NCBI GenBank assembly: GCA_964565795.1
Contig: CAZMGC010000011.1
Coordinates: 1-26,394 of the forward strand
Reading direction: 5' to 3'
Length of the DNA: 26,394 nt
Source: 2-01-FULL-39-10-A sp964565795
GTDB lineage: Bacteria > Patescibacteriota > Microgenomatia > Levybacterales > UBA12049
Shown: piece after piece, positions 1 to 7,508 of the stretch
Position numbering within the stretch: the first letter of the stretch is position 1
Layout: every line of letters begins with the position of its first letter
Program-made: the position numbers and the translations under genes
Notes under the pieces: generated by a model
Told to the model about the DNA's origin: nothing
The model's input: only the letters and a program-made list of their open reading frames with translations
The model's database searches: none

Positions 1-420
1 GACGATTGCTTTATCTGGTCCACTTACTGTAACTACATTTTCCTCTACCGCAAAATTAATTGTTGGATCTGCCTTTATAACTACTGGATGAGAAAATCCA
101 ACTGCCAAAGTTAAAGTATTTCCTGATGCTTGTGCCCTATATCCTACTCCAGTCATTTCAAGCTTTTTTGAAAAACCGTCGCTTACTCCTTTTACCATAT
201 TTGCAACATATGCTCTAACAAGTCCCGACAATGCTCTAGATTTTTCACTTCCATCAGTTGTAGTAACTAAAACATTTCCTTCTTCAATTTTTACCGTGAC
301 TCCACTTGGAATTCCAAAAGAAAGATTTCCTTTTGATCCAGTTACCTTAATACTATTTCCTTCAAGACTAACCTGTACTCCTTCTTTAATTTCTACTGGT
401 ATTTTAGCAATTTTTGACAT
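1..420 (-). CDS. rplF: 50S ribosomal protein L6 (3' end cut by window edge)
   Basis: The first 140 codons of L6, reading left out of the window. The start ATG is at 418-420 and the protein begins MSKIAKIPVEIKEGV, the usual L6 opening. The internal FGIPSGVTVKI and the stretch through VGYRAQASGNTLTLAVGFSHP match the two L6 fold repeats; VGYRA and the GFSHPV motif are family hallmarks. L6 binds 23S rRNA near the factor-binding site. About 40 residues of the C-terminus lie outside. It follows rpsH after a 20-nt spacer with no Shine-Dalgarno sequence; the GGAGGAG upstream belongs to rpsH codons for Gly-Gly-Glu and is too far away. rplR and rpsE should follow to the left. Confidence 0.97.
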   Translation of the reverse strand, partial: MSKIAKIPVEIKEGVQVSLEGNSIKVTGSKGNLSFGIPSGVTVKIEEGNVLVTTTDGSEKSRALSGLVRAYVANMVKGVSDGFSKKLEMTGVGYRAQASGNTLTLAVGFSHPVVIKADPTINFAVEENVVTVSGPDKAIV

Positions 421-440
421 ATGTATATTTAATTTGTTCG

Positions 441-833
441 CTACCAAATTTCGAACAATATTTCTCCTCCTAATCCTTTCTTTTTAGCGTCATATCCGCT
501 CATCACACCTTGGCTTGTCGAAAGAATAACCTTATGTCTTCCTCTTCTTTCAATATCATTAATCTTCTTTGATGGCTTATAAACTCTTAATGATGGTTTA
601 GAGATTATAACTACATCTGATAGGACTGGTGTTCTTTTTTCATAAGAGATCACAGCATGCAATCCTCTCTTTGCACCATCTTTAGTTTCCTTAATTTCCT
701 GTAAATATCCTTCTTTTTGCAATACTCTGCCTATCTCCTTATTAATATTTGAATAAGGAAGATCTACCTCACGTCTTCTTGCAAGTGAAGCATTTTTTAT
801 TCTAATTAAAAAGTCAGATACTGAATGATTCAT
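441..833 (-). CDS. rpsH: 30S ribosomal protein S8
   Basis: 130 aa, the normal length for S8, which binds the 16S rRNA central domain. It starts MNHSVSDFLIRIKNAS (the family's DMLTRIRNA motif) and ends with the diagnostic STSQGVMSGYDAKKKGLGGEILFEIW, where STSQG/GVMS and GGEIL are the rRNA-contact motifs. The gene sits between rpsN (11-nt gap) and rplF in standard spc order. There is no Shine-Dalgarno sequence before the start, so translation probably depends on A/T-rich context or coupling with rpsN. Confidence 0.98.
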   Translation of the reverse strand: MNHSVSDFLIRIKNASLARRREVDLPYSNINKEIGRVLQKEGYLQEIKETKDGAKRGLHAVISYEKRTPVLSDVVIISKPSLRVYKPSKKINDIERRGRHKVILSTSQGVMSGYDAKKKGLGGEILFEIW

Positions 834-844
834 AATCTAAAAAC

Positions 845-1030
845 CTACCAGCTAGCCTTTATTACTCCTGGTAATTCTCCTTTCGATGCTAACTCCCTAA
901 AACAAATTCTGCAAATTCCAAATTTTCTCATAAACGAGCGGTTTCTTCCGCAAATATTACATACGTTCTTACTTCTTGTACTAAATTTTGGTTTTCTTCT
1001 AGCGCTAACTGTATTTGATGTTTTTGCCAT
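845..1030 (-). CDS. rpsN: 30S ribosomal protein S14, zinc-binding type Z
   Basis: 61 aa, the size of the short zinc-binding form of S14. The CNICG (from Cys24) and CRICF pairs form a CxxC...CxxC zinc site, followed by the conserved tail FRELASKGELPGVIKASW. It begins MAKTSNTVSARRKPKFSTR. S14 helps assemble the head of the 30S subunit. It is 3 nt downstream of rplE and 11 nt upstream of rpsH. Confidence 0.97.
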   Translation of the reverse strand: MAKTSNTVSARRKPKFSTRSKNVCNICGRNRSFMRKFGICRICFRELASKGELPGVIKASW

Positions 1031-1033
1031 ATA

Positions 1034-1754
1034 TTATTTTTGAAAAGGCATTCCTAATGCTTTTAGGAGAGCCATTCCTTCCTCATTTGTTCTTGCACTT
1101 GTTACGATTGTTATTTCTAGGCCTTGAGTTCTTTCTAACTTTGATGGATCGATTTCAGGAAAAACAATTGGCTCTGAAAATCCCAATGAATAATTTCCGC
1201 GTCCGTCAAAGCTTTTTACTGACACACCTCTAAAATCTCTTAAACGAGGAAGAACTATACCAACTAATTTTTCATAAAAATCATACATTCTTTTTCCTCT
1301 TAAAGTTACCGCTGCTCCTATCTTATCTCCTTCTCTTAATTTAAAAGTGGCGATAGATTTCTTAGCCGNNNNNNNNNNTATATCTTACATCTAAACCTAT
1401 GTTTGCAGCATTTATAGTTGTATCATATCCTTCTTTATTTCCATTTTTATTACTATCTGCATATTCATAAGTTATTCCACCTATATATCTCTGTTCAAAC
1501 TCTTTATCTCCTTCTCTTAATTTAAAAGTAGCGATAGATTTCTTAGCCGCAGTAACTTTTGGTTTTTGTCCTGTTATTTGAGCTAAAATATTTTGTGCAC
1601 TTTCTACATTCTTCTTATCAGCTAATGCATCCTTAACTCCAATATTAACCACTATTTTTTTAAGCTTAGGAGTTGCATAGAAATTTTTTATATCTAATTC
1701 TTTCTGCAAATCCTTTGCTATCTTTGTATTATATTTTGTCATTAAGTTATCCAT
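1034..1754 (-). CDS. rplE: 50S ribosomal protein L5, interrupted by an assembly gap and duplication
   Basis: The start at 1754 gives the L5 N-terminus (MDNLMTKYNTKIAKDLQ...) through AKKSIATFKLREGDK. The sequence then leaves the L5 family, runs into ten N at 1369-1378, and L5 restarts from the same AKKSIATFKLREGDK at 1368 and continues IGAAVTLRGKRMYDFYEKL to the stop at 1034. Deleting 1323-1503 (one repeat copy, the odd tail and the Ns) joins both parts in frame into a 179-aa protein, exactly the usual L5 length, with the expected MYDF, RDFRG and TTARTNEEG-like (TSARTNEEG) motifs. L5 binds 5S rRNA. The break is therefore almost certainly a scaffolding artefact, not a pseudogene. Between rplX and rpsN, as expected. 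Confidence 0.93.
1323..1368 (-). repeat. Duplicated rplE segment, copy B
   Basis: 46 nt of rplE identical to 1504-1549 except for one base (GTGGCG versus GTAGCG on the plus strand). This copy is the one that continues into the real second half of L5. It lies directly against the gap, as expected when two contigs with overlapping ends are scaffolded instead of merged. Confidence 0.95.
1369..1378. other. Assembly gap (10 N) inside rplE
   Basis: Ten ambiguous bases inside rplE, flanked by a duplicated 46-nt stretch of the gene. Ten is likely a placeholder, so no reading frame should be carried across it. Confidence 0.99.
1504..1549 (-). repeat. Duplicated rplE segment, copy A
   Basis: The partner of 1323-1368, in frame with the true L5 start. 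Leftward of it, positions 1379-1503 no longer encode L5. They encode a stretch ending in NIGLDVRY that looks like the last strands of an outer-membrane beta-barrel, so the contig end is probably chimeric. Confidence 0.93.
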
Positions 1755-1756
1755 AT

Positions 1757-2062
1757 TTATATTTTTTTATTGCACTTTCTGCAAATCCTTACTTTTTCTT
1801 TATTTTCTATTTTATATCCAATCCTTGTTTCCTTGTGACAATTTGGACAAACCAGTGAAACATTGCTTACCTTAAAAGGTTTTGTTATTTCAATAATTTC
1901 CGATGGCTTGTTTTGAACTCTAGATTTATAATGTCTTTTATAAAGATTTAGTCCAGGAACCAAAACCATATCGAGTTTTGAATAAACTTTTTCAACCTTT
2001 CCTCTTTTTCCCTTATCTTTTCCTCTTATTACAATTATTTCGTCTTCTTTTTTAAGTTTCAT
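1757..2062 (-). CDS. rplX: 50S ribosomal protein L24
   Basis: 101 aa. The N-terminal KOW motif is clear: EDEIIVIRGKDKGKRGKVEKV. The C-terminal part has CPNC and CRKC pairs, a zinc-ribbon-like arrangement found in many bacterial L24 proteins. L24 binds early in 50S assembly. Start ATG at 2062, one base after the rplN stop, so the two are probably translationally coupled; rplE follows after 2 nt. Confidence 0.97.
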   Translation of the reverse strand: MKLKKEDEIIVIRGKDKGKRGKVEKVYSKLDMVLVPGLNLYKRHYKSRVQNKPSEIIEITKPFKVSNVSLVCPNCHKETRIGYKIENKEKVRICRKCNKKI

Positions 2063-2063
2063 A

Positions 2064-2438
2064 TTATAACACCTCTACAGCCATACTTGAAATTTTCATA
2101 AATCCTTTATCTCTAATTTCTCTTGCAACTGGTCCAAAGATACGAGTTCCAACTGGATTCTTGTCTTTTCTGTTATCAATAACTACTGCTGCATTATCTG
2201 AAAATCTAATATAAGATCCATCTGGTCTTTTAAACTCTTTTCTACTTCTAACAAGTACTGCTTCTACCATTTCACTTTCCTTAACTGTTCCAGTTGGAGT
2301 AGCGTCTTTAACAACACATTTAATAACATCTCCAATGTAACCAAACTTTCTCTTAGATCCATTTCTAGCTTGAATTACTTGTAATATTTTTGCGCCACTA
2401 TTATCTGCGACTTTTAACATTGTTCTATGCTGTACCAT
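2064..2438 (-). CDS. rplN: 50S ribosomal protein L14
   Basis: 124 aa, normal length. Family motifs: the VADNSGAK N-terminal region, the GDVIKCVVKDA segment and FDDNAAVVI-like FSDNAAVVI, followed by GTRIFGPVARE. L14 forms part of intersubunit bridges. Its start overlaps the rpsQ stop by one base (position 2438), indicating coupled translation. Confidence 0.98.
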   Translation of the reverse strand: MVQHRTMLKVADNSGAKILQVIQARNGSKRKFGYIGDVIKCVVKDATPTGTVKESEMVEAVLVRSRKEFKRPDGSYIRFSDNAAVVIDNRKDKNPVGTRIFGPVAREIRDKGFMKISSMAVEVL

Positions 2439-2794
2439 TATTTACTCTCCTTCTTTGCTGTTTTTGTTTTTCTAGCTGATGCTTTAACAACAGTTTTTTT
2501 AACTTCTGCTTTTACTTCCTCTTTAGGTGCTTCAACTTTTTTAACAGTTTTTTTAACATGTATTTCTGGAACTATTTCCATAATCTTAAAATACTTATCT
2601 TTAGACATTGGTCTTGTTTCAACTATTTTTACCTTATTTCCAATCAAAACTTCAAAGCTACCAGTATCAGCTTTAAGCTTCTTGCTAAGTCTCATAAGTT
2701 TTCCATATAAAGGATGAGGTGTTCTTCTACTTACCTCAACCACTACAGTATTATTCTTTCCTCCGCTTACTACTATTCCTTCAAATATTTTCAT
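2438..2794 (-). CDS. rpsQ: 30S ribosomal protein S17 with a Lys/Ala-rich C-terminal tail
   Basis: 118 aa, against roughly 80-90 for most bacterial S17. Residues 1-78 are the S17 core (FEGIVVSGGKNNTVVVEVSR, then HPLYGKLM, and the VKIVETRPMSKDKYFKI segment). Residues 80-118 are a low-complexity tail of Lys, Glu, Val and Ala ending in AKKESK. Such basic tails recur in this cluster (L4 N-terminus, S12 C-terminus). It overlaps the rpmC stop by one base at 2794 and the rplN start at 2438. Confidence 0.96.
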   Translation of the reverse strand: MKIFEGIVVSGGKNNTVVVEVSRRTPHPLYGKLMRLSKKLKADTGSFEVLIGNKVKIVETRPMSKDKYFKIMEIVPEIHVKKTVKKVEAPKEEVKAEVKKTVVKASARKTKTAKKESK

Positions 2795-3024
2795 TATTCT
2801 TTAACCTCCACATTTTTTGATACTTCTGCTGCTAATTCTTTTTCCCTAATTAATGTCATAACTCTTGCAATTTCTTTTCTAGTGTTAAAAATTACTCTAG
2901 TATTCTTTAATTTATTTTGCTTATTATCTAAATTTAATTTAAATAACTCTTCTTTTTTAGTTTTCAAAAGATCTTTTAAATCTTTTTCAGTTTTACTACT
3001 ATTGTCTTTAATATCTTTCTTCAT
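2794..3024 (-). CDS. rpmC: 50S ribosomal protein L29
   Basis: 76 aa, all helical and highly charged. The L29 signature is present: LKDLLKTKKEELFKLNLDNKQNKLKNT, then the RKEIARVMTLIREKE helix. The extra N-terminal dozen residues and acidic C-terminus make it slightly longer than the usual 60-70 aa. L29 sits by the peptide exit tunnel. It lies between rplP (3-nt spacer) and rpsQ (1-nt overlap), the canonical position. Confidence 0.95.
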   Translation of the reverse strand: MKKDIKDNSSKTEKDLKDLLKTKKEELFKLNLDNKQNKLKNTRVIFNTRKEIARVMTLIREKELAAEVSKNVEVKE

Positions 3025-3027
3025 AAT

Positions 3028-3435
3028 TTATCCTTTATCAACTATTCTTGTCTTCAATCCTATTTTGTGTGATGCGAGACGCAATGCCGCATGCGCAACT
3101 TCACCACTTACTCCCGCCATCTCAAACAAAACTCTTCCTGATTTAACTGGTGCTACGAATTCTGCAATATCTCCTTTTCCTCCACCCATTCTAACTTCAG
3201 GTGGTTTCTTACTGATTGGCTTATCTGGAAATATTCTTATCCAAACGCGTCCACCTCTTTGAGTATAATGAGTAATCGCTCTTCTTGCTGCCTCAATCTG
3301 GCGAGCTGTAATCCAGCCAGTTTGCTCAACTACTAATCCATAATCTCCAAAAGAAATTTCTGTTCCAGCATGTGCATAGCCTTGTAAATTTCCTCTAAAC
3401 TGTTTTCTAAATTTTGCTCTTCTTGGTGTTAACAT
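3028..3435 (-). CDS. rplP: 50S ribosomal protein L16
   Basis: 135 aa, normal length. It starts MLTPRRAKFRKQFRGNLQGYAHAG and contains the family's ITARQIEAARRAITHYTQRGG and the IRIFPDKPISKKPPEVRMGGGKG segments. L16 organises the A-site region of 23S rRNA. Start overlaps the rpsC stop by one base (3435). Confidence 0.98.
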   Translation of the reverse strand: MLTPRRAKFRKQFRGNLQGYAHAGTEISFGDYGLVVEQTGWITARQIEAARRAITHYTQRGGRVWIRIFPDKPISKKPPEVRMGGGKGDIAEFVAPVKSGRVLFEMAGVSGEVAHAALRLASHKIGLKTRIVDKG

Positions 3436-4079
3436 TATTCTTCCTTTCTATTAATCCAAACCTTTACTCCGATATATCCTTTTTTAGTTAATGATGGAAC
3501 ACTAGCATAATTTACATGCTCCCTAATTGTTGATAACGGAACTGTTCCTTGCTGAAGTTTTTCTCGTCTTCCAATTTCAGCTCCACCAATTCTTCCTGAT
3601 AAAATTACTCTAATTCCTAATGCTCCTGACGCCATAGCGCGGTCCACTGCTTGCCCCATAACTCTTTTATGTGGCATTCTTCTTGCTAATTGATCAGAAA
3701 TATTTTTCGCTACAAGGTATGCATCAAGATTTGGTTCTTTAACTGGTTCAATTCTGATATCCATTTTTGGCAAATTCTTCTTTGATTTATTTTTTGAAAG
3801 AAGTTCTACTAAATATTTCTTTAATTCCTCAAGCCCCGCTCCACCTCGTCCAATAACCATTCCTGGTTTTGAAACATAAGCAGTTATTTTAATACTGTTA
3901 ATACTTCTTTCAATCTCAACAGTAGAAACCCCAGCTCCTTTTAATCTTTCAGTAATAGATTTTCTTAAATTGTAATCATCCAAAAGAGTTGCAGCATAGT
4001 TTCTGTCATCAAACCATCTACTGTCCCAGTTATAAAGTGGTCCTATTCTAAATAATTTTGGATTTACCTTATGACCCAT
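3435..4079 (-). CDS. rpsC: 30S ribosomal protein S3
   Basis: 214 aa, in the normal range. It starts MGHKVNPKLFRIG and has an N-terminal KH domain with GMVIGRGGAGLEELKKYL. The C-terminal domain includes RRMPHKRVMGQAVDRAMASGALGIRVILSGRIGGAEIGRREK and GYIGVKVWI. S3 forms part of the mRNA entry tunnel. It is 3 nt from rplV. Confidence 0.98.
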   Translation of the reverse strand: MGHKVNPKLFRIGPLYNWDSRWFDDRNYAATLLDDYNLRKSITERLKGAGVSTVEIERSINSIKITAYVSKPGMVIGRGGAGLEELKKYLVELLSKNKSKKNLPKMDIRIEPVKEPNLDAYLVAKNISDQLARRMPHKRVMGQAVDRAMASGALGIRVILSGRIGGAEIGRREKLQQGTVPLSTIREHVNYASVPSLTKKGYIGVKVWINRKEE

Positions 4080-4082
4080 ATC

Positions 4083-4421
4083 TTATTTTGCTACCTCCTC
4101 TAAAGTAATTTTTATGTTTGTACTTCTTTTCTTATATCTATGAATTCTTCCTCTTGTAGAAGGTCTAAATCTTTTTAAAGAAGTTCCTTCACCGATATCA
4201 ATACTTTTTATTTTTAAATTATTTTTTTCCATTTTTGAATTATTTACTGCATTTGCCACAGCAGAACGCAATGCTTTTTCTAAATCATATGCTCCTCTTT
4301 TTTCAATCACTGTTAAAGCGTCCAATGCTTCAGGAACACTTAAGTTTCTAATAGCATCAGCTACTAATCTTACTTTTCTTGTACTTGTTCTAATTTCTTT
4401 TAATCTTGCTGTTTGCTGCAT
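4083..4421 (-). CDS. rplV: 50S ribosomal protein L22
   Basis: 112 aa. The L22 pattern is clear: RTSTRKVRLVADAIRN near the N-terminus, ALRSAVANAVNN in the middle, and the tunnel-lining hairpin KRFRPSTRGRIHRYKKRSTNIKI. L22 lines the exit tunnel where macrolides bind. It follows rpsS after 14 nt. Confidence 0.98.
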   Translation of the reverse strand: MQQTARLKEIRTSTRKVRLVADAIRNLSVPEALDALTVIEKRGAYDLEKALRSAVANAVNNSKMEKNNLKIKSIDIGEGTSLKRFRPSTRGRIHRYKKRSTNIKITLEEVAK

Positions 4422-4435
4422 ATTAATTTATTCCT

Positions 4436-4720
4436 TTATGTCTTAGAAATTTCTCGAGCCACTATTCTTCCATGTGATCTAAATGTTCTAGTTGGAGAAA
4501 ATTCTCCTAACCTATGACCCACCATTCCTTCTACTACAAAAACATTTATAAAATTTCTACCATTATGAACTGCAAAATTATGGCCTACAAATTCTGGCGG
4601 AATTTGACATGCTCTTGCCCATGTTTTTATTGCAGTCTTGTCCCCTGTCTGCTTTTGCATATTAACTTTTTTAACTAATTTTGCGTCCACGAATGGACCT
4701 TTTTTTGCGCTTCTTGCCAT
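4436..4720 (-). CDS. rpsS: 30S ribosomal protein S19
   Basis: 94 aa, normal length. Begins MARSAKKGPFVDAKLVKKV and carries AVHNGRNFINVFVVEGMVGHRLGEFSPTRTF, the S19 core. S19 pairs with S13 in the 30S head. One base separates its start from the rplB stop. Confidence 0.98.
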   Translation of the reverse strand: MARSAKKGPFVDAKLVKKVNMQKQTGDKTAIKTWARACQIPPEFVGHNFAVHNGRNFINVFVVEGMVGHRLGEFSPTRTFRSHGRIVAREISKT

Positions 4721-4721
4721 A

Positions 4722-5465
4722 TTATTTCTTTCTTTTCGCCCTTCTACTTAAAATTGCTGAATTAGAATACTTTTTTGGATTTCTAGTTTTTCCAACAGCT
4801 TTTCTACCTGCATATGTTTTTGGACTCTTAAGTCCAATTCCGGAACGTCCTTCTCCTCCTCCATGTGGATGAGCTCTCGGATTCATGGCAATTCCTCTTA
4901 CAGTAGGTCTAATTCCCATGTGTCTTTTTCGTCCCGCTTTTCCGAATACTTCGTTTTTCCAATCCAAATTAGAAATTACCCCAACAGTCGCCATACATTC
5001 TCCTCTGACTCTTCTAACTTCCCCTGAAGGAAGTTTTAAATGCACAAACTGTCCTTCTCTTGCCTGAATGATTGCTCCTGTTCCAGCCCCTCTTGCGATC
5101 TGCCCACCTTTACCTGGAGTTAACTCTACATTGTGAACTACTGTTCCGACCGGAAGATTTTTAAGAGGAAGACTATTTCCTACTTTCACATCTACATTTT
5201 CTCCGGATTTAATTTTAGCGTTAACTTTTAAATCGTTGGGCGCTATTATATATCTTTTTTCTCCATCTGCATAGTGAACGAGTGCAATATCAGCTGTTCT
5301 ATTTGGATCATATTCTATTGAAACAACACGACCTACCACTAATGATTTATCTCTTTTGAAATCAATTTTTCTAAGAAATCTTTTATGTGCTCCACCCTGA
5401 TGGCGAACTACTACTTTTCCGTTACTTCTACCTGAATTTTTCTTTCTAATAGTTTTTAATTTCAT
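4722..5465 (-). CDS. rplB: 50S ribosomal protein L2, lacking the usual N-terminal extension
   Basis: 247 aa, compared with about 273-277 in most bacteria. It starts MKLKTIRKKNSGRSNGKVVVRH, which aligns to about residue 35 of E. coli L2. An in-frame TAA lies 4-6 nt upstream of this ATG, so no longer start exists. The RNA-binding core (FKRDK, EYDPNR, GTVVHNVELTPGKGGQ) and the C-terminal catalytic-centre loop NPRAHPHGGGEGR are present. The conserved His is kept, but the usual preceding Asp (VDHPHGG) is Ala. L2 is needed for subunit joining and peptidyl transferase function. A decayed repeat lies just upstream (5484-5503). Confidence 0.96.
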   Translation of the reverse strand: MKLKTIRKKNSGRSNGKVVVRHQGGAHKRFLRKIDFKRDKSLVVGRVVSIEYDPNRTADIALVHYADGEKRYIIAPNDLKVNAKIKSGENVDVKVGNSLPLKNLPVGTVVHNVELTPGKGGQIARGAGTGAIIQAREGQFVHLKLPSGEVRRVRGECMATVGVISNLDWKNEVFGKAGRKRHMGIRPTVRGIAMNPRAHPHGGGEGRSGIGLKSPKTYAGRKAVGKTRNPKKYSNSAILSRRAKRKK

Positions 5466-5483
5466 ATTTTATTTCGATTCAAA

Positions 5484-5503
5484 CCCTGAGCTTGCCGAAT
5501 GGG
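5484..5503. repeat. Short dispersed-repeat-like element between rplW and rplB
   Basis: The 20 nt just after the rplW stop read, on the minus strand, CCCATTCGGCAAGCTCAGGG. The CCC...GGG ends are complementary, and the core resembles a TTCGGCAAGCTCAGGG-type repeat seen in many bacterial genomes (recollection, not searched). It occupies the only sizeable spacer within the rplC-rplF run, where the missing L2 N-terminus would normally be coded. Confidence 0.5.
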
Positions 5504-5800
5504 TTATTTATCTTCCCCTCCACCTAATTCAAATAATCCAATTTTTTGTCCTTTTTTAACAGTTACAACTGCTTTTTTATAATCAGAAACTTTTACCTCT
5601 GCGCGTCTTGCTCCTACTCTTTGTTTTTTTCCTTTTAAAATATTTGTTGAAATATGTGTAACATTTACTGAAAAACTTTTCTCAACTACATCTTTAATTT
5701 CAGTTTTGTTAGCATTTTTTGCAACTTTAAAAGTAAATTTGCCTGCTCCCGCATCCAACATAGATTTCTCTGTAATTAATGGTGAAATAATAATGTTCAT
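5504..5800 (-). CDS. rplW: 50S ribosomal protein L23
   Basis: 98 aa, normal length. Starts MNIIISPLITEKSMLDAGAGKFTFKVAKNANKTEIKDVVEKSFSV, with the PLITEKS and NKTEIKDAVE-like motifs of L23. L23 is at the tunnel exit and docks trigger factor and SRP. It overlaps the rplD stop by one base at 5800, so translation is likely coupled. Confidence 0.97.
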   Translation of the reverse strand: MNIIISPLITEKSMLDAGAGKFTFKVAKNANKTEIKDVVEKSFSVNVTHISTNILKGKKQRVGARRAEVKVSDYKKAVVTVKKGQKIGLFELGGGEDK

Positions 5801-6573
5801 TATTTACTTCCTCCCGATAAAACTTCTACTGATTCTTTCATGAATAATAAATTTTTATGTTTTAAAACTTCATATGTATTGAGAAGTTTTGCATTAACGA
5901 TTTCTACATTTCCAATATTTCGTGCGCTTCTATAAACATTTGGAAGCTCTTTTGGAGCAGCAGATGTAACTAAGAGAACTCTTCCTTTTCCTTTTTTGTC
6001 TTCTGTAACTTTTGAAATTAATTGGTGCATATTTTTTGTTTTTCCTTCAATCTTTGTAACTCCAGATAAAACTTTAATGTCTCCATCATTTGCTCTTTGT
6101 GATAAGGCTGAAAGAAGAGCTGCTTTTCTCATTTTCTGTGGCATAGATAGAGAATAATCTCTAAGTTTTGGTCCATGAGCAACTCCTCCTTTAACGAAAA
6201 TTGGAGCTCTCTTTCCTCCGTGTCTAGCTCCACCTGTTCCTTTTTGTCTGTAGATCTTTTTAGTTGATCCTGTAACTTCTCCTCTTGTTTGCGTTACGGC
6301 TGATCCAACTCTTTGATTAGCTAAATAAACTCTTACGGCTTGCGCCATAAGTGCGTTATTTACTTTTACCCCAAATACTTCTTTTGGAAGTGCGAATGTG
6401 CCAGCTTTTGCACCCTTTACATCAAACATAGGAGCGTTTAATCCGACTGATTTCGCAGGTTTAACGCTTGCTTCAACTTTTTCTGCCTTAACAGCTTTTG
6501 GTGCTGCAACTTTTTTAACGGCTGCCTTTTTAGGAGCCGCTTTTGTTGTTTTTGAAACTCTACTTGCTGCCAT
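5800..6573 (-). CDS. rplD: 50S ribosomal protein L4 with a basic N-terminal extension
   Basis: I place the start at 6571-6573 (MAASRVSKTTKAAPKK), giving 257 aa. An in-frame start further upstream (6639) would run deep into rplC and read non-L4 sequence. Residues 1-43 are a Lys/Ala/Val-rich extension. The L4 core begins near residue 46 and includes RVYLANQRVGSAVTQTRGEV, YRQKGTGGARHGGKRAPIFVKGG and HGPKLRDYS, the tunnel-constriction region. The start lies inside the rplC 3' end (14-nt overlap), so rplD translation is probably coupled to rplC. Confidence 0.95.
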   Translation of the reverse strand: MAASRVSKTTKAAPKKAAVKKVAAPKAVKAEKVEASVKPAKSVGLNAPMFDVKGAKAGTFALPKEVFGVKVNNALMAQAVRVYLANQRVGSAVTQTRGEVTGSTKKIYRQKGTGGARHGGKRAPIFVKGGVAHGPKLRDYSLSMPQKMRKAALLSALSQRANDGDIKVLSGVTKIEGKTKNMHQLISKVTEDKKGKGRVLLVTSAAPKELPNVYRSARNIGNVEIVNAKLLNTYEVLKHKNLLFMKESVEVLSGGSK

Positions 6574-7456
6574 CTTCCTTGTCATCCAAAGCTTTAGCGT
6601 CGGATGATTCTCCTTCCTGTTTGTTTTCTGTTTCTTCAACTGCTGACTCTTCAGTATTCTGCTCTACAGAATCTTCCGTAGATACCTCAACAACTGGGGT
6701 TTCCTCAACTACTTCTTCTGTTTTTTCTTCCACAGCTTCTACTGGTGCTTCAGCAGCTTGTGCCTCTGCTAATGCTGCTTCTTCCGCTGCCACTACCTCT
6801 GGATCTTTAAAGAGAGGAACGAATTTCTTGTCTTCTCCAACTTTGTCAATTTTTATTAGTGCATTTATTACTCCTGGAACTAACCCTTTAATTACTAAAA
6901 CTCCGTCATTAGTAACGTCAACTATCTTCAAGCCTCTTACTGTTACTGTGTCATTTCCCATGTTTCCTGCCATTCTCTTTCCTTTATAAACTCTTCCTGG
7001 AGTAGTTCCCTGTCCAATAGATCCTGGAGCTCTATATCTGTCTGATTGACCGTGAGTTTTGGGTCCTCCACGGAATCCGTATCTTTTTACTCCACCTTGG
7101 AAACCTTTTCCCTTAGATGTACCTGTAACATCAACTATGTCACCTGGCTGAAATACTTCCTGAGGGTTTAGGGAAACTCCAACTTCGGGAAGCTCAGAGT
7201 CGTCTTTAATTCTTACCTCTTTCAAAAATTTAGGGGCCTTATCTCTTTTAGCCCCTTTTGCGTGTCCCAATAATGCTTTGTTTGCATTCTTCTTAATACC
7301 AAATCCAAGCTGCACAGCTTGATAATGATCGCGTTCATTTGTCTTTACAGACATAACCCAATTGTCTTTAACATCAATAAGAGTAACCGGAATTCTCATT
7401 CCGTTTTCTAAAAATCTTTGACTCTGTACTTTCTTAATTCCTATTAGAGACTGCAT
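6560..7456 (-). CDS. rplC: 50S ribosomal protein L3 with a long acidic C-terminal tail
   Basis: 298 aa against about 205-220 for typical L3. Residues 1-219 are a full L3: it starts MQSLIGIKKVQSQRFLENG, contains GTSKGKGFQGGVKRYGFRGG and the HGQSDRYRAPGSIGQGTTPGRVYKGKRMAGNMG loop that reaches the peptidyl transferase centre. Residues 220-298 are a Glu/Asp/Ala/Val-rich tail with no predicted fold. It is the first gene of the S10/spc cluster here because rpsJ lies beyond the first accessory island. Expression probably starts at the 7590-7618 promoter and passes through the structured leader at 7457-7583. Confidence 0.96.
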   Translation of the reverse strand: MQSLIGIKKVQSQRFLENGMRIPVTLIDVKDNWVMSVKTNERDHYQAVQLGFGIKKNANKALLGHAKGAKRDKAPKFLKEVRIKDDSELPEVGVSLNPQEVFQPGDIVDVTGTSKGKGFQGGVKRYGFRGGPKTHGQSDRYRAPGSIGQGTTPGRVYKGKRMAGNMGNDTVTVRGLKIVDVTNDGVLVIKGLVPGVINALIKIDKVGEDKKFVPLFKDPEVVAAEEAALAEAQAAEAPVEAVEEKTEEVVEETPVVEVSTEDSVEQNTEESAVEETENKQEGESSDAKALDDKEDGSK

Positions 7457-7483
7457 ATAAATTCAAGGCAATTTTTTGCAAAC

Positions 7484-7508
7484 AAAAAAGCGACCACATA
7501 GTGTCGCT
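7484..7508 (-). terminator. Terminator-like hairpin in the rplC leader
   Basis: On the minus strand, AGCGACACTATGTGGTCGCT is followed by a run of five to six T. It can fold as AGCGA-CAC, loop TAT, GTG-(G bulge)-TCGCT. It lies between the promoter and rplC, not after a gene, so it is better read as an attenuator. Its ACTATGTGG part is complementary to CTACATAGT further upstream (7541-7549), which would form a competing antiterminator. Confidence 0.75.

Noticed and set aside
1362..1503. A domain insertion in L5
   Set aside because: The flanking 46-nt duplication and the adjacent N-run, plus exact restoration of a 179-aa L5 when removed, point to an assembly artefact.
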